From Rickettsia typhi (GTDB lineage Bacteria > Pseudomonadota > Alphaproteobacteria > Rickettsiales > Rickettsiaceae), in NCBI GenBank assembly GCA_945883665.1, contig CAMCXV010000004.1, forward strand, positions 1-44,694: a stretch of 44,694 nt of DNA, given 5' to 3'. The position numbers and the translations under genes are program-made. Every line of letters starts with the position of its first letter. Positions within the stretch are counted from its first letter, which is position 1. Shown here piece after piece: positions 36,493-44,694 of this stretch. Below the pieces are notes generated by a model, which worked only from the letters and a program-made list of their open reading frames with translations, was not told the DNA's origin and did no database searches.

Positions 36493-37238
36493 TGTTTGAC
36501 AAAAACTTAATAAACAAAAACAAAGAAAAATCTATTGATAATATTAAAAACTCAGATTTTTATAAATTTATCTATTCTGATTTAAAAGAAAGATTAGAGC
36601 CAATTGATAAAAATTACCAAGAGGTATTGTTGATAGATTTTTTTGATTATCATATGTTACAGCTTGATAATTTTTATCATATAAATTTTGTAAAACCATG
36701 TAATCTTGATTTGATAAAGAAAAAATCAATCGATCTTATATTATTTCCATTTGGATTACACTGGATAGAAAATATCCCTCATTTTTTAACTGAGGTTAAA
36801 TTAATTTTAAAAGAAAATGGTATTTTTATTTGTAATTTTCCAGGTTCAGGTACTTTAAACTCACTTAGAAAGACTTTGTTTTTAGCTGAAGAGTACGTGA
36901 ATTCTGTTCATTTTCCTCATATTTCACCTTTTATTAGATTTGAAGATATGACTTCTCTTCTTCAGCAAGCTGGTTTTGCTGAGAATATAATTGATTCTGA
37001 AACTATCGATCTCGAATATGATTCACCTATATCACTTATGAAAGATCTAAAAAATTTTGGAGAATCAAATATTATTTCTAATAGAACAAATTATTCTATT
37101 ACAAAATCGATCTACAGATCTTTAGAAAATTACAGTGATAATAGTTTTTTAGATTGGGTGAATTTGATTAGTTTAATATCTAGTCCGACAAAAAACTCAA
37201 TAAAATTAAAAACAAAATATTTTCCTAATAATTCATAA
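36492..37238 (+). CDS. NDUFAF5/BioC-like methyltransferase, degenerate SAM site
   Basis: A 248-residue protein. The ATG at 36492 overlaps the previous stop by one base and is chosen over a TTG at 36462. The segments LDLIKKKSIDLILFPFGLHW and GIFICNFPG followed by RFEDMTSLLQQAGF match the NDUFAF5/BioC group. Motif I, normally LDLGCGxG, instead reads VLLIDFFDYHML, so the glycines that bind SAM are missing. In mitochondria NDUFAF5 hydroxylates complex I; the rickettsial members are often annotated as methyltransferases. Whether it still binds SAM is uncertain. Confidence 0.7.
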   Translation: MFDKNLINKNKEKSIDNIKNSDFYKFIYSDLKERLEPIDKNYQEVLLIDFFDYHMLQLDNFYHINFVKPCNLDLIKKKSIDLILFPFGLHWIENIPHFLTEVKLILKENGIFICNFPGSGTLNSLRKTLFLAEEYVNSVHFPHISPFIRFEDMTSLLQQAGFAENIIDSETIDLEYDSPISLMKDLKNFGESNIISNRTNYSITKSIYRSLENYSDNSFLDWVNLISLISSPTKNSIKLKTKYFPNNS

Positions 37239-37317
37239 AGCTTATCTTGTGTTTCAAGTAGTTGATATGCTATCATCCATTGATTAAAAATTTACTTATT
37301 ATGGTGAGGTTTATCCT

Positions 37318-38703
37318 ATGCAAAAGTTTGATTTAGTAGTGATTGGTGGTGGTCCAGCTGGTTATACAGGGGCAATAAGAGCTGCGCAATTAGGAAATAA
37401 AGTTGCTTGTATTGAGAAAGAGAAAACTTTAGGTGGTACATGTCTAAATGTTGGTTGTATACCATCTAAGGCTTTGCTAAATTTTTCTGAGAAATACGAA
37501 GAGGCGAAGAAGAATTTTGCAGATATTGGTATTATAACAGAAGTAAAACTTGATCTTGCAAAAATGATAAGTAAAAAAGAGAGGGTAGTGGATGATCTAT
37601 GCAAAGGGATAGAGGGTCTTTTTGTAAAGAATAAAATTACTAGAATAAAAGCTGTAGCAAAAATTATTGATAAAAACACCATTCAAGTGAATGGTGAGAC
37701 AATTTTAGCAAAAAATATTCTAATTGCTACTGGATCTGAAGTAATGAATGTACCAGGTGTGGTTATAGACGAAAAGAATATAGTTTCTTCTACGGGAGCC
37801 TTATGCTTATCAAAAGTACCAAAAGAGATGGTAATTATTGGTGGTGGTTATATAGGTCTTGAGCTTGGTTCTGTTTGGAGAAGGCTTGGTAGTAAAATTA
37901 CAGTTATAGAATACTCAGATAGAATTGTTCCTGCTCTTGATTTTGAGATAGGTAAATCTTTTCATAAAATTCTTGAAAAACAGGGGGTCGAATTTATTCT
38001 AAATACTAAAGTAATAAAAGCTGATCAAGATAATGGACGTGTTAATCTTGTTATTAGTAGTGTTAACGATAATAAGGAAAGTAAAATTTCCTGTGATGTA
38101 GCTCTTGTATCCGTTGGCAGGCGAGCAAATACCAATGGTCTTGGTCTTGTGGAACTTGGAGTTAGCGTTGATCAGCGTGGTATGATTAGCGTTAATGATC
38201 ATTTCCAAACTAATTATCCTAATATATATGCTGTAGGTGATGTAATAAAAGGACCGATGCTTGCTCATAAAGCAGAAGAAGAAGCTATTGCAGCGGTTGA
38301 GTTTATGAATGGTCAAGCTGGTCATGTGAATTACAATTTAATACCAGCTGTTGTTTATACTTGGCCAGAAGTTGCAAGTGTTGGATCAACTGAAGAAGAT
38401 TTAAAAAAAGCAGATATTGAATATAAAGTAGGTAAATTTCCTTTCTTAGCTAATAGTCGAGCAAGAAGCGCTAGCAATACCGAGGGGATGGTTAAAATCC
38501 TTGCTGATAAAAAAACAGATAGGGTATTAGGAGCTCATATTATTGGTCCAGATGCTGGAACTTTAATAGCAGAAATTGTAGCTTATATGGAATTTGGCGG
38601 ATCTGCCGAGGATATTGCTCGTACTTGCCACGCTCATCCCACTCTTAATGAAGCAATAAAAGAAGCAGCTCTTGCCGTCGATAAAAGAACTATTAACATA
38701 TAA
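37318..38703 (+). CDS. lpdA: Dihydrolipoamide dehydrogenase
   Basis: A 461-residue FAD enzyme, the E3 of the pyruvate and 2-oxoglutarate dehydrogenase complexes. The N-terminal FAD motif VIGGGPAG (8-15) precedes the redox disulfide in GGTCLNVGCIPSK (C42 and C47). The NAD site VIIGGGYIGLELG and the C-terminal dimer motif HPTLNE (H440, E445) are intact. It works on lipoyl groups made by LipA (3790). The holA start follows one base after its stop. Confidence 0.97.
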   Translation: MQKFDLVVIGGGPAGYTGAIRAAQLGNKVACIEKEKTLGGTCLNVGCIPSKALLNFSEKYEEAKKNFADIGIITEVKLDLAKMISKKERVVDDLCKGIEGLFVKNKITRIKAVAKIIDKNTIQVNGETILAKNILIATGSEVMNVPGVVIDEKNIVSSTGALCLSKVPKEMVIIGGGYIGLELGSVWRRLGSKITVIEYSDRIVPALDFEIGKSFHKILEKQGVEFILNTKVIKADQDNGRVNLVISSVNDNKESKISCDVALVSVGRRANTNGLGLVELGVSVDQRGMISVNDHFQTNYPNIYAVGDVIKGPMLAHKAEEEAIAAVEFMNGQAGHVNYNLIPAVVYTWPEVASVGSTEEDLKKADIEYKVGKFPFLANSRARSASNTEGMVKILADKKTDRVLGAHIIGPDAGTLIAEIVAYMEFGGSAEDIARTCHAHPTLNEAIKEAALAVDKRTINI

Positions 38704-38704
38704 G

Positions 38705-39697
38705 ATGAAATTTTACACAAATCAATTGACTCAATTATTTGATAAAATTGCCACTGGCACTGTTAAATCTTTACTTTTATATGGTTATAATAGGGGTGGT
38801 ATTTCTGATGTTATCAACCAATTGATTGCAGAATTTGATTTTTTAACAGTAAAAATAAATAGTAAAGAAGCCACAGAAGCAAATGTTAGCCTATTGGCTA
38901 ATAGTAGTAATTTCTTTAACAAGAAAGAATTATTAAAAATTGATTATACTGGCTCGGCGATAAATAAGGAATTAAAACAATTCTTGTTAAAAGGAGATTT
39001 TACCAATGTTATTTGTTTTATAGGGGATGAGTCTCTAGCTTCTTCTGGAATAAGAAAGCTATTTGAAGATTCTGTGAACATGGCAGTAATTGGTTGTTAT
39101 TACGATGATGAAAATACAGTGGCAAAATTTGCGAATATCTTAGCTGCAAAACATTGTAAAACAATTTCCCAAGAAGCTTTGTCTTACATTAAAGCTAATT
39201 TAAAGGGTGATCATCAGATTATTAAAAATGAACTAGAAAAATTGATTAATTATACGCATGATAAAGATCAAATCAGCTATGAAGATGTAAAATTACTCAT
39301 AAGCTCAGATTTATCGGCTAGCGGAGATGAGATGTGCATATTTTTTAGTAAAAAGGAGCCAGAATTATTTTTAGCAGAAATAGAAAAGCTTAAAAGCCAG
39401 AACATCAACGAAATATTGATGATTAGAGCGTTAATAAGATATTATATCAATTTATTTATAGTTATTTCAAAAATTGAAGAGGGGGGTAATATCGATGTTG
39501 CTATTAAATCTCTTTCACCTCCAATATTTTTTAAGTATATAAGAGATTTTAGAAATAATGTTCAAAAATTTTCATCAAAAAATGTAGTAGAAATTATTAA
39601 TTTATTACAAAAAGCTGAAATCAAATTTAAAAAAAATAGTAATAATTTTGATTTTTTTGAAGAGTTATATTTGCCTGCTCATGGTTATTACATATAA
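38705..39697 (+). CDS. holA: DNA polymerase III delta subunit HolA
   Basis: A 330-residue clamp-loader subunit that opens the beta ring encoded by dnaN. The ATG at 38705, two bases after the lpdA stop, starts MKFYTNQLTQLFDKIATGTV, then LLLYGYNRGGISDVI; the rest has the typical delta fold pattern with ILAAKHCKTISQEALSYI and a C-terminal helical domain. As in other delta subunits there is no Walker motif. An in-frame upstream start at 38672 would overlap lpdA and is unlikely. Confidence 0.88.
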   Translation: MKFYTNQLTQLFDKIATGTVKSLLLYGYNRGGISDVINQLIAEFDFLTVKINSKEATEANVSLLANSSNFFNKKELLKIDYTGSAINKELKQFLLKGDFTNVICFIGDESLASSGIRKLFEDSVNMAVIGCYYDDENTVAKFANILAAKHCKTISQEALSYIKANLKGDHQIIKNELEKLINYTHDKDQISYEDVKLLISSDLSASGDEMCIFFSKKEPELFLAEIEKLKSQNINEILMIRALIRYYINLFIVISKIEEGGNIDVAIKSLSPPIFFKYIRDFRNNVQKFSSKNVVEIINLLQKAEIKFKKNSNNFDFFEELYLPAHGYYI

Positions 39698-39725
39698 TCA
39701 TGAATAAATTATTTTTATATATATT

Positions 39726-40283
39726 ATGAATTTTTTTAGAATCTCTATTTTTATTGTTTTACTTGAGTTTTTTGGAATTGCAAACGCTCAAGATCGTTAT
39801 ATTGCACAAATTGCAGTTGTCGATATTGAATCTATTTTAGAAAATTCTTTAGCTATAGCTGGGATTAAAAAATCTATAAATACATTAAGTCAGGATATAC
39901 AAAATGATATATCCGAGCAGGAAAAAGAATTAAAAGCTAATGAGAAAAATTTACTTGAGCTGGAAAAAACTTTAACTCAAGAAAAATTCGATTTATTAGT
40001 GGCTAAATTTAATAAAGATGTTAACAAAGCTAAAAAAAATATACAATTTAAAAAGATTGCTTTAGAACAAGCTCATTCAGAATCAATAGAAGTAGTAAAT
40101 CAAAAAATTATTTCTATAATTAGTGAATTAGCAAAAGAATATAATTTGAATATAGTGCTGCCAAGTTCTCAGGTATTATATATTAATAACGATTTGAATG
40201 TTACTCTTGAAGTTATATCGAAGTTAAACGATACTTTAAAAGAGGTGCCTGTTAATTATCAAAAATTCTTAAAGAATAATTAG
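39726..40283 (+). CDS. OmpH/Skp-family periplasmic chaperone
   Basis: A 185-residue protein with a signal peptide (about 1-21, ending ANA|QD), then IAVVDIESILENSLA, a coiled-coil middle (about 45-115, lysine/glutamate rich) and a short C-terminal strand (NLNIVLPSSQVLYIN). This is the Skp (OmpH) arrangement; Skp carries unfolded outer-membrane proteins across the periplasm. In many bacteria it neighbours bamA and lpxD, which are absent here. Confidence 0.85.
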   Translation: MNFFRISIFIVLLEFFGIANAQDRYIAQIAVVDIESILENSLAIAGIKKSINTLSQDIQNDISEQEKELKANEKNLLELEKTLTQEKFDLLVAKFNKDVNKAKKNIQFKKIALEQAHSESIEVVNQKIISIISELAKEYNLNIVLPSSQVLYINNDLNVTLEVISKLNDTLKEVPVNYQKFLKNN

Positions 40284-40324
40284 TTAAATATCGTTTTGAA
40301 GATTTTTATAATAATGAAACAATC

Positions 40325-41701
40325 ATGAGTTTATCAAAACAAAAAAATAAAAAAATAGGCATTTTTGGACTTGGAATAACTGGTATATCAGTATATAAAA
40401 ATCTAATTAATGTTTCTGAAAGCATAATCTGTGGTGATGATTCTAAGGTAAATAAAGAAGCTTTTCTTATAGAGTTTGATAATCAGAATTTATGTTCCAT
40501 AGAAGATCCAAAATGGACAGATCTTGATATAATTGTTATTAGTCCAGGTGTTCCTCATTCTCATCGTATTTTTGAAATAGCAAATAATAATAAAATAGTT
40601 ATTACTTCTGATGTTGAGTTGTTTGTAGAGAATAATCCAAATTCTAATTTTATTTTTGTTACTGGGACTAATGGAAAAAGCACGGTAACAGCACTTACTG
40701 GTCACATTTTAAAGCAAGCGGGTCTTGATTATCATGTAGGAGGTAATATTGGAACTCCTATAATGTCTTTACCAACTAATAGAAAAGGCTATATAGTTGA
40801 ATTATCTTCGTTCCAAATTGAACTTTTAAACAAGATAAATCCTAAAATATCTGTTATTATCAATATAACACCAGATCATCTTGATAGGCATGGTACAATT
40901 GAAGATTATGCTAAAATAAAAGCAAAAATTTTAACCTCTGATTCTTTGAAAATTATTGGTATCAATAGTGTTGTTTCACGCAATATTTATAATAAACTTA
41001 AGAAGAAACATAGTGCAAAAATAATTCCAATATCTACTAGAGAAAAGATTAAAGATAGTATTTTTTGCGATGATGCATATCTAGAAGATAATTTTTTCAA
41101 TCAAAAAATCTATCCGCTTCCAGAACTTAAAAAATTACAAGGAGAGCATAATAAAGAAAATATCGCTATAGCTTATGCAATATGCAGAGCCCTTTCTGTG
41201 TCTAGTTTATTGATAATTGAAGCTTTGAAGAGCTTTCAAGGTTTGACTCATAGAATGCAATATGTTGCTCATTACAAAAATATAAATTTTTACAATGATA
41301 GTAAAGCAACAAATATATCTTCTGCTCTATCTTCTTTATCATCTTTTAATAATATTATTTGGTTTGCAGGTGGTAGATTTAAAGAAAAGAATCTTGAGGG
41401 TCTAAATTTAGTTTTGCATAATATAGAAAAAGCTTATTTTTTTGGTGAAAGCAAAAATCTATTTGTAAAATTTTTGGATTCTAATTTAAATTATAAAATA
41501 AAATATGAATTGTGTAATGATCTTGAAGATGCATTCATTAAAGCAACAGAATATTCATCAAAGATTAGTAACAGGCAGCTAAATTTTCTATTAGCACCAG
41601 CTTGTTCATCATACGATCAGTTCAAGAATTTTGAACAGCGTGGAGAGCTGTTCTGTTTGCTTGTTAAACTTTTTGTAAAAAAGGAAATATCAGATTTGTA
41701 A
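40325..41701 (+). CDS. murD: UDP-N-acetylmuramoylalanine--D-glutamate ligase
   Basis: A 458-residue Mur ligase that adds D-glutamate in peptidoglycan precursor synthesis. The N-terminal domain has GIFGLGITG, the ATP-binding motif is VTGTNGKSTVTALTG (about 112-126), followed by NITPDHLDRHG, and the C-terminal FNNIIWFAGG and LLAPACSSYDQF are intact. The presence of MurD and RlpA implies that the cell makes at least some peptidoglycan. Convergent with rpmJ; their stops are 8 bases apart. Confidence 0.97.
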   Translation: MSLSKQKNKKIGIFGLGITGISVYKNLINVSESIICGDDSKVNKEAFLIEFDNQNLCSIEDPKWTDLDIIVISPGVPHSHRIFEIANNNKIVITSDVELFVENNPNSNFIFVTGTNGKSTVTALTGHILKQAGLDYHVGGNIGTPIMSLPTNRKGYIVELSSFQIELLNKINPKISVIINITPDHLDRHGTIEDYAKIKAKILTSDSLKIIGINSVVSRNIYNKLKKKHSAKIIPISTREKIKDSIFCDDAYLEDNFFNQKIYPLPELKKLQGEHNKENIAIAYAICRALSVSSLLIIEALKSFQGLTHRMQYVAHYKNINFYNDSKATNISSALSSLSSFNNIIWFAGGRFKEKNLEGLNLVLHNIEKAYFFGESKNLFVKFLDSNLNYKIKYELCNDLEDAFIKATEYSSKISNRQLNFLLAPACSSYDQFKNFEQRGELFCLLVKLFVKKEISDL

Positions 41702-41722
41702 AACAAACTTTAAGCTTGTTTT
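41700..41722. terminator. Bidirectional terminator between murD and rpmJ
   Basis: AAAACAA (41700-41706) and TTGTTTT (41716-41722) form a 7-bp stem, extended by CTT/AAG across one mismatch. It overlaps both stop codons of these convergent genes. With A-run and T-run flanks it can serve either direction. Confidence 0.45.
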
Positions 41723-41835
41723 GCTTTAAATCTTTTATTTATTTTGTTGATCACGAGAGTTCTGCCTTTTCTTTTAACTATACGGCAGTTTTTATCTCTT
41801 GTTTTTGCAGATTTTAATGATTTGAGAACTTTCAT
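41710..41835 (-). CDS. rpmJ: Large ribosomal subunit protein bL36
   Basis: A 41-residue basic protein, [20 protein letters not shown] and onward to [11 protein letters not shown]. It matches the alphaproteobacterial bL36 form (without the zinc-ribbon cysteines of the standard form; only one Cys remains). The start ATG at 41835 is chosen; longer in-frame extensions to 41940 are not supported. A good promoter, TTGACC/TATAGT, lies upstream on the reverse strand. Confidence 0.93.
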   Translation of the reverse strand: MKVLKSLKSAKTRDKNCRIVKRKGRTLVINKINKRFKAKQA

Positions 41836-41877
41836 AACAATTAATTTAGATTTTTTTATCAACTTAGCTAAGGTGTC

Positions 41878-41906
41878 ACTATAATAGATTTTTAACATAA
41901 GGTCAA
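41878..41906 (-). promoter_or_regulatory. Promoter for rpmJ
   Basis: On the reverse strand, TTGACC (41901-41906) and TATAGT (41878-41883) are 17 bases apart, a near-consensus sigma-70 pair. It mirrors the psd promoter on the other strand, with identical 10-base -35 regions (TTGACCTTAT). Confidence 0.55.
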
Positions 41907-41948
41907 CTAAGAATAATAAATTTTTAATAATATAAAACATCTTTGTAC

Positions 41949-41977
41949 TTGACCTTATCGTTTAAGAATTTTATCAT
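41949..41977 (+). promoter_or_regulatory. Promoter for psd-pssA
   Basis: TTGACC (41949-41954) and TATCAT (41972-41977), 17 bases apart, lie 29 bases before the psd start. Together with the rpmJ promoter the -35 regions form a perfect 10-bp inverted repeat, ATAAGGTCAA (41897-41906) and TTGACCTTAT (41949-41958), 42 bases apart. Confidence 0.55.
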
Positions 41978-42006
41978 TCAAAAGAATTAATTTTGGAGAA
42001 GAAAAG

Positions 42007-42702
42007 ATGAAACCTTATAATGATCTAGCAAAAATCATTCACCGAGAAGGTTATATATTTATAATTATATTCGCTGTAATTACATTTATACTAGGGTCGT
42101 TTAGTGCAACATTCGCTTGGATTGGCGGGATTAGCACTGTTTGGTGCGCTTATTTTTTTCGCAATCCTGAAAGAGTAACGCCGATAAATGATAATTTTGT
42201 TATTAGTCCAGCTGATGGTATAGTTCAGGCGATAAAGGAGGTTACCCCACCATCTGAGCTTGGTCTTGGTGATGATGAAATGATAAGAATCAGTGTGTTT
42301 TTGAATATTTTTAATGTTCATATTAATAGGGTTCCATGTTCTGGTAAGATTTTAGCGCTTAATTATCATCCTGGGAAATTTTTTAATGCATCTTTAGATA
42401 AAGCAAGTATTCATAATGAGCGTCAGTCTGTTTTAATGGAAACAGTTTCAGGAGTGAAAATAGCTTTTGTTCAAATTGCTGGATTAATTGCAAGAAGAAT
42501 TGTATGTGATTTGGAAGAGTCTCAAGTGGTGAAAGCTGGTCAAAGATATGGTCTGATAAGATTTGGAAGTAGGGCAGATATTTACTTGCCTCTAAAAACC
42601 AATATTCTGGTATCGGTTGGTCAAACATGTATAGGCGGAGAGACTGTTATAGCTGATACAAGTGTGACTAATTCCTCTCAGCTAAAATTTGAAGTAAGAT
42701 AA
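42007..42702 (+). CDS. psd: Phosphatidylserine decarboxylase (short form)
   Basis: A 231-residue membrane-associated proenzyme of the short, proteobacterial/rickettsial type. It makes phosphatidylethanolamine. The self-cleavage site is GLIRFGSR with G187-S188; S188 becomes the pyruvoyl prosthetic group of the small subunit. [10 protein letters not shown] and [12 protein letters not shown] are typical of this form. Two hydrophobic segments precede (about 16-48). A GGAGAAG ribosome site lies 5 bases before the ATG. The substrate is made by PssA, encoded next. Confidence 0.96.
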   Translation: MKPYNDLAKIIHREGYIFIIIFAVITFILGSFSATFAWIGGISTVWCAYFFRNPERVTPINDNFVISPADGIVQAIKEVTPPSELGLGDDEMIRISVFLNIFNVHINRVPCSGKILALNYHPGKFFNASLDKASIHNERQSVLMETVSGVKIAFVQIAGLIARRIVCDLEESQVVKAGQRYGLIRFGSRADIYLPLKTNILVSVGQTCIGGETVIADTSVTNSSQLKFEVR

Positions 42703-42724
42703 TTATAATTATTAGGCACGGATT

Positions 42725-43498
42725 TTGTCAAAGTTAAAAAAACCAAGAAGGATTTTAAAACCAGTGCCTGTTACTAAGTTAATTCCTAACTTAGTAACAT
42801 TGGTAGGTCTTGTTGTTGGGATAAGTTCTATCAGATTTGCTCTTGATAGCAAATGGGAAATGTCGATTTATTGTGTGTTAGTAGCAGCTATTATTGATGG
42901 TCTTGATGGAAAAATAGCTAGGATGCTTAATGCCACCAGTCATTTTGGTGCTGAGCTAGATTCTTTGTGTGATTTTGTAAATTTTGGTGTTTGTCCAGCT
43001 TTCATAACATATTTGTGGTCCTTTCAACAATATGAATATAAGGTTGTATCTTGGGCTTCGATAACATTTTTTATCGTTTGCATGTGTATAAGACTAGCGC
43101 GATTTAACACTATGATTTTAAATCCAATAGAATCAAAACAAGCGATGGTTTTTTCAACTGGTGTTCCTGCTCCTAGTGGAGCAATACTTATGTTGATACC
43201 TATGATTCTTGATTTTGAAATCACTACATCCGCATATTTTGAGGATTTTAGTGTCAGAGGTCATACATTATTAATAAATATATATATTATATTTATAGCA
43301 ATTTTATTGGCTAGTAAATTGCCAACAATATCAATAAAAAATCTTAATATTAAACCAGAATATATATCGCTCTGTATGGTAGTGTTTGCCATTATTATAA
43401 TAGTAACAGTGATTTATCCTTGGTACATGCTTCCAATATTTGCTATAATATATTTCTTCTCTATTATTGTTTGTATTTATATATCAAAGAAATTATGA
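42725..43498 (+). CDS. pssA: CDP-diacylglycerol--serine O-phosphatidyltransferase
   Basis: A 257-residue membrane enzyme that makes phosphatidylserine. The CDP-alcohol phosphotransferase motif is complete: D58-x2-D61-G62-x2-A65-R66-...-G75-x3-D79-x3-D83 (DGLDGKIARML, GAELDSLCD). About six to eight hydrophobic helices. The only plausible start is TTG at 42725 (SKLKKPRRILKP follows); the next in-frame Met lies beyond the first membrane segment. It follows psd by 22 bases and overlaps the HlyD gene by 4. Confidence 0.93.
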   Translation: MSKLKKPRRILKPVPVTKLIPNLVTLVGLVVGISSIRFALDSKWEMSIYCVLVAAIIDGLDGKIARMLNATSHFGAELDSLCDFVNFGVCPAFITYLWSFQQYEYKVVSWASITFFIVCMCIRLARFNTMILNPIESKQAMVFSTGVPAPSGAILMLIPMILDFEITTSAYFEDFSVRGHTLLINIYIIFIAILLASKLPTISIKNLNIKPEYISLCMVVFAIIIIVTVIYPWYMLPIFAIIYFFSIIVCIYISKKL

Positions 43499-44550
43499 GT
43501 TTTATTTCCAAATATTTATCACATAGATATTTTTTTCCGGTGATAATTTTCATTTTTTTTCTTTTTGCTCTTTTAATTTATAATATCCATATATGGAGTA
43601 AAACAGAATATACTGATAACGCAAATATTGAAGCGGAAATATCACATGTTAGCTCAGAAGTTAGCGGCGTGATTAATGAAATATTAGTCACAGAAAATAA
43701 TAAAGTTAAAACAGAGCAAATTATTGCAAAAATTAAAGACGATGATTATGCAGCTAATTATAAAAAATCTTTAGCAATTCTTGAAGGAGCTAAAAGAGAT
43801 ATAGAAGTAATAGAGCAGAATATCAAACTAGCAGAAATTGAAAAAGTAAGAGCAAAAGAAGGTTTTCAATTTGCTGAAACTAATTTGAAGCTTAGTCAAA
43901 CAGATTATAATAGGGTTCAAAGACTTAAAAGTGATAATTATGCTAGTCAGCAAAGATTAGACGGTACTGAAGTAGCATTGGAAAAGGCAAAAAATGATTT
44001 TTCTCAATCAAAGCTTAATGTGCAAATAAGTGATGCAAAACTGATGCTTTTGGAAATACAGCGTTTATCTTCTATGGCAAAATACAGTACAATAGAACAT
44101 GAGAACATTATTGCAAAAAGAGATTTAGATAATACTGCAATTCGCGCACCTATTGATGGAATAATTGGTAATAGTAACTTAAAACTTGGTAATTATGTAA
44201 GAGCAGGGGTAATTTTATTTTCTGTTATTCCAGAAAAGCTATATGTGAAAGCCAATTTTAAGGAAACTCAAATTAATAAATTTAAAGCTGGTATGGAAGT
44301 AAGAATGACTTTTGACTTTGCGCCTAACCATGAAATTGTTGGTTATATCAGAAATATTGCACCTGCTACTGGTTCAAAATTTAGTCTTTTGCCACCGTCT
44401 AATGCAACTGGTAATTTTACTAAGATTGTTCAGCGTGTAACAGTATCTATTGATTTTGAAATTCCTGAATCTTTAAAGGGTAAATTAAGTCCAGGTATGT
44501 CGGCAATAGTCAGGATCAGAACCGACAAAAAGCCGGTTCTGAATCATTAA
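43495..44550 (+). CDS. HlyD/EmrA-type membrane fusion protein
   Basis: A 351-residue periplasmic adaptor with one membrane helix (about 11-31). The lipoyl/barrel segments include TDNANIEAEISHVSSEVSGV and NTAIRAPIDGIIGNSNL-type strands, flanking a long coiled-coil hairpin (about 95-180). This is the EmrA/FusE layout, and it normally works with an MFS pump in a tripartite efflux system. The start at 43495 overlaps pssA by 4 bases (ATGA); a longer upstream frame lies inside pssA. Its last codons carry a 9-bp hairpin, and an IS200-type element begins just after the stop. Confidence 0.88.
   Translation: MSFISKYLSHRYFFPVIIFIFFLFALLIYNIHIWSKTEYTDNANIEAEISHVSSEVSGVINEILVTENNKVKTEQIIAKIKDDDYAANYKKSLAILEGAKRDIEVIEQNIKLAEIEKVRAKEGFQFAETNLKLSQTDYNRVQRLKSDNYASQQRLDGTEVALEKAKNDFSQSKLNVQISDAKLMLLEIQRLSSMAKYSTIEHENIIAKRDLDNTAIRAPIDGIIGNSNLKLGNYVRAGVILFSVIPEKLYVKANFKETQINKFKAGMEVRMTFDFAPNHEIVGYIRNIAPATGSKFSLLPPSNATGNFTKIVQRVTVSIDFEIPESLKGKLSPGMSAIVRIRTDKKPVLNH
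44516..44542 (+). terminator. Hairpin at end of the HlyD-type gene
   Basis: TCAGAACCG (44516-44524) and CGGTTCTGA (44534-44542) are a perfect 9-bp stem with a 9-base loop, inside the last 12 codons of the gene. It is followed by AATCATTAAATCTCTTTT, a modest T-rich stretch. It may be a terminator that overlaps the coding end. Confidence 0.4.
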
Positions 44551-44694
44551 ATCTCTTTTGGGTATATTCCCCGCCGCTTGCGGCGTAATATGGAGGAATG
44601 AGCAAATATATACATAAAAGTCACAATGTGACCGTACTGCTGTATCACATGGTATTTCCAGCCAAATATCGCCGAGTGGTGTTTGATGTATCGG
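44551..44694 (+). mobile_element. IS200/IS605-type element, left end (cut by window)
   Basis: Right after the HlyD stop lies a subterminal hairpin, CGCCGC (44572-44577) TT GCGGCG (44580-44585), the form of the left-end structure recognised by IS200/IS605 transposases. The transposase start follows 12 bases later. The sequence is clearly richer in G+C than the genome around it, which fits recent arrival. The right end lies beyond the window. Confidence 0.75.
44598..44694 (+). CDS. tnpA: IS200/IS605 transposase TnpA, partial
   Basis: The first 32 residues, MSKYIHKSHNVTVLLYHMVF then PAKYRRVVFDVS, match the N-terminus of IS200-type Y1 transposases (HxV..LxYHxVxxxKYRR). A GGAGG ribosome site lies just before the ATG. 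The catalytic HUH and Tyr are further along and outside the window. TnpA acts on single-stranded DNA hairpins; the hairpin just upstream is its likely substrate. Confidence 0.88.
   Translation, partial: MSKYIHKSHNVTVLLYHMVFPAKYRRVVFDVS

Noticed and set aside
1..44694. CRISPR arrays, rRNA and tRNA genes
   Set aside because: No regular repeats, rRNA signatures or tRNA cloverleaves were found on reading both strands.

Overview
The window is AT-rich (roughly 30% GC by eye), densely coded, and looks like a chromosome segment of an intracellular alphaproteobacterium of the order Rickettsiales. Supporting signs are the alphaproteobacterial form of bL36, a soluble TlyC/CorC without a membrane domain, the short (proteobacterial/rickettsial) phosphatidylserine decarboxylase followed by pssA, scattered pseudogenes, and a fragment of an IS200-type transposase at the right edge. 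What sets it apart from typical Rickettsia is a flagellar gene set, so a flagellated Rickettsiales lineage is the best guess. This is inference from gene content; no 16S rRNA gene is present.

Layout. (1) 1-3550 is an accessory, decaying region: a broken gene of unknown function, an orphan PIN-domain (VapC-like) gene with one altered active-site residue, and a large reverse-strand gene with a CX5R phosphatase motif resembling SopB/IpgD-type phosphoinositide phosphatases, split by a single-base frameshift. (2) 3790-9724 is housekeeping: lipA, a BON-domain lipoprotein, rlpA, a YhhQ-type queuosine-precursor transporter, a Bcr/CflA-type MFS pump, ychF, and overlapping ccmD (36 aa) and ccmE. (3) 9770-15947 is a flagellar island with two divergent operons: fliL-fliM-DUF6468 gene-MotE-like gene leftward, and flgF-flgG-flgA-flgH rightward. 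(4) 16087-24383 carries rplY-pth, rimM, an AsmA-like protein, tlyC/corC, ybeY, then flhB-rpe and a reverse-strand gene that I identify as the flagellar regulator FliX. (5) 24470-35534 holds ffh, a small unknown protein, a frameshifted Trm112/YcaR-like gene, an IS3-type OrfA remnant, mfd-sdhE, and dnaA-dnaN-ratA-HU-RNA methyltransferase. (6) 35719-44550 holds a lytic transglycosylase, an NDUFAF5/BioC-like methyltransferase, lpdA, holA, a Skp/OmpH protein, murD, rpmJ, psd-pssA and an HlyD/EmrA protein. (7) 44551-44694 begins an IS200/IS605-type element.

The flagellar genes are in three places (9770-15947, 22172-23269, 23949-24383) and cover C-ring, rod, L-ring, P-ring chaperone, export gate, stator-chaperone candidates and one regulator. 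No chemotaxis genes are seen here, and FliM lacks the N-terminal CheY-binding motif. The most unusual points are the frameshifted phosphatase-like gene, a Sec-type signal peptide on FlgF, the NPEH form of the FlhB cleavage motif, the FliX homologue, and several one-base lesions, three of which sit in short poly-A runs.
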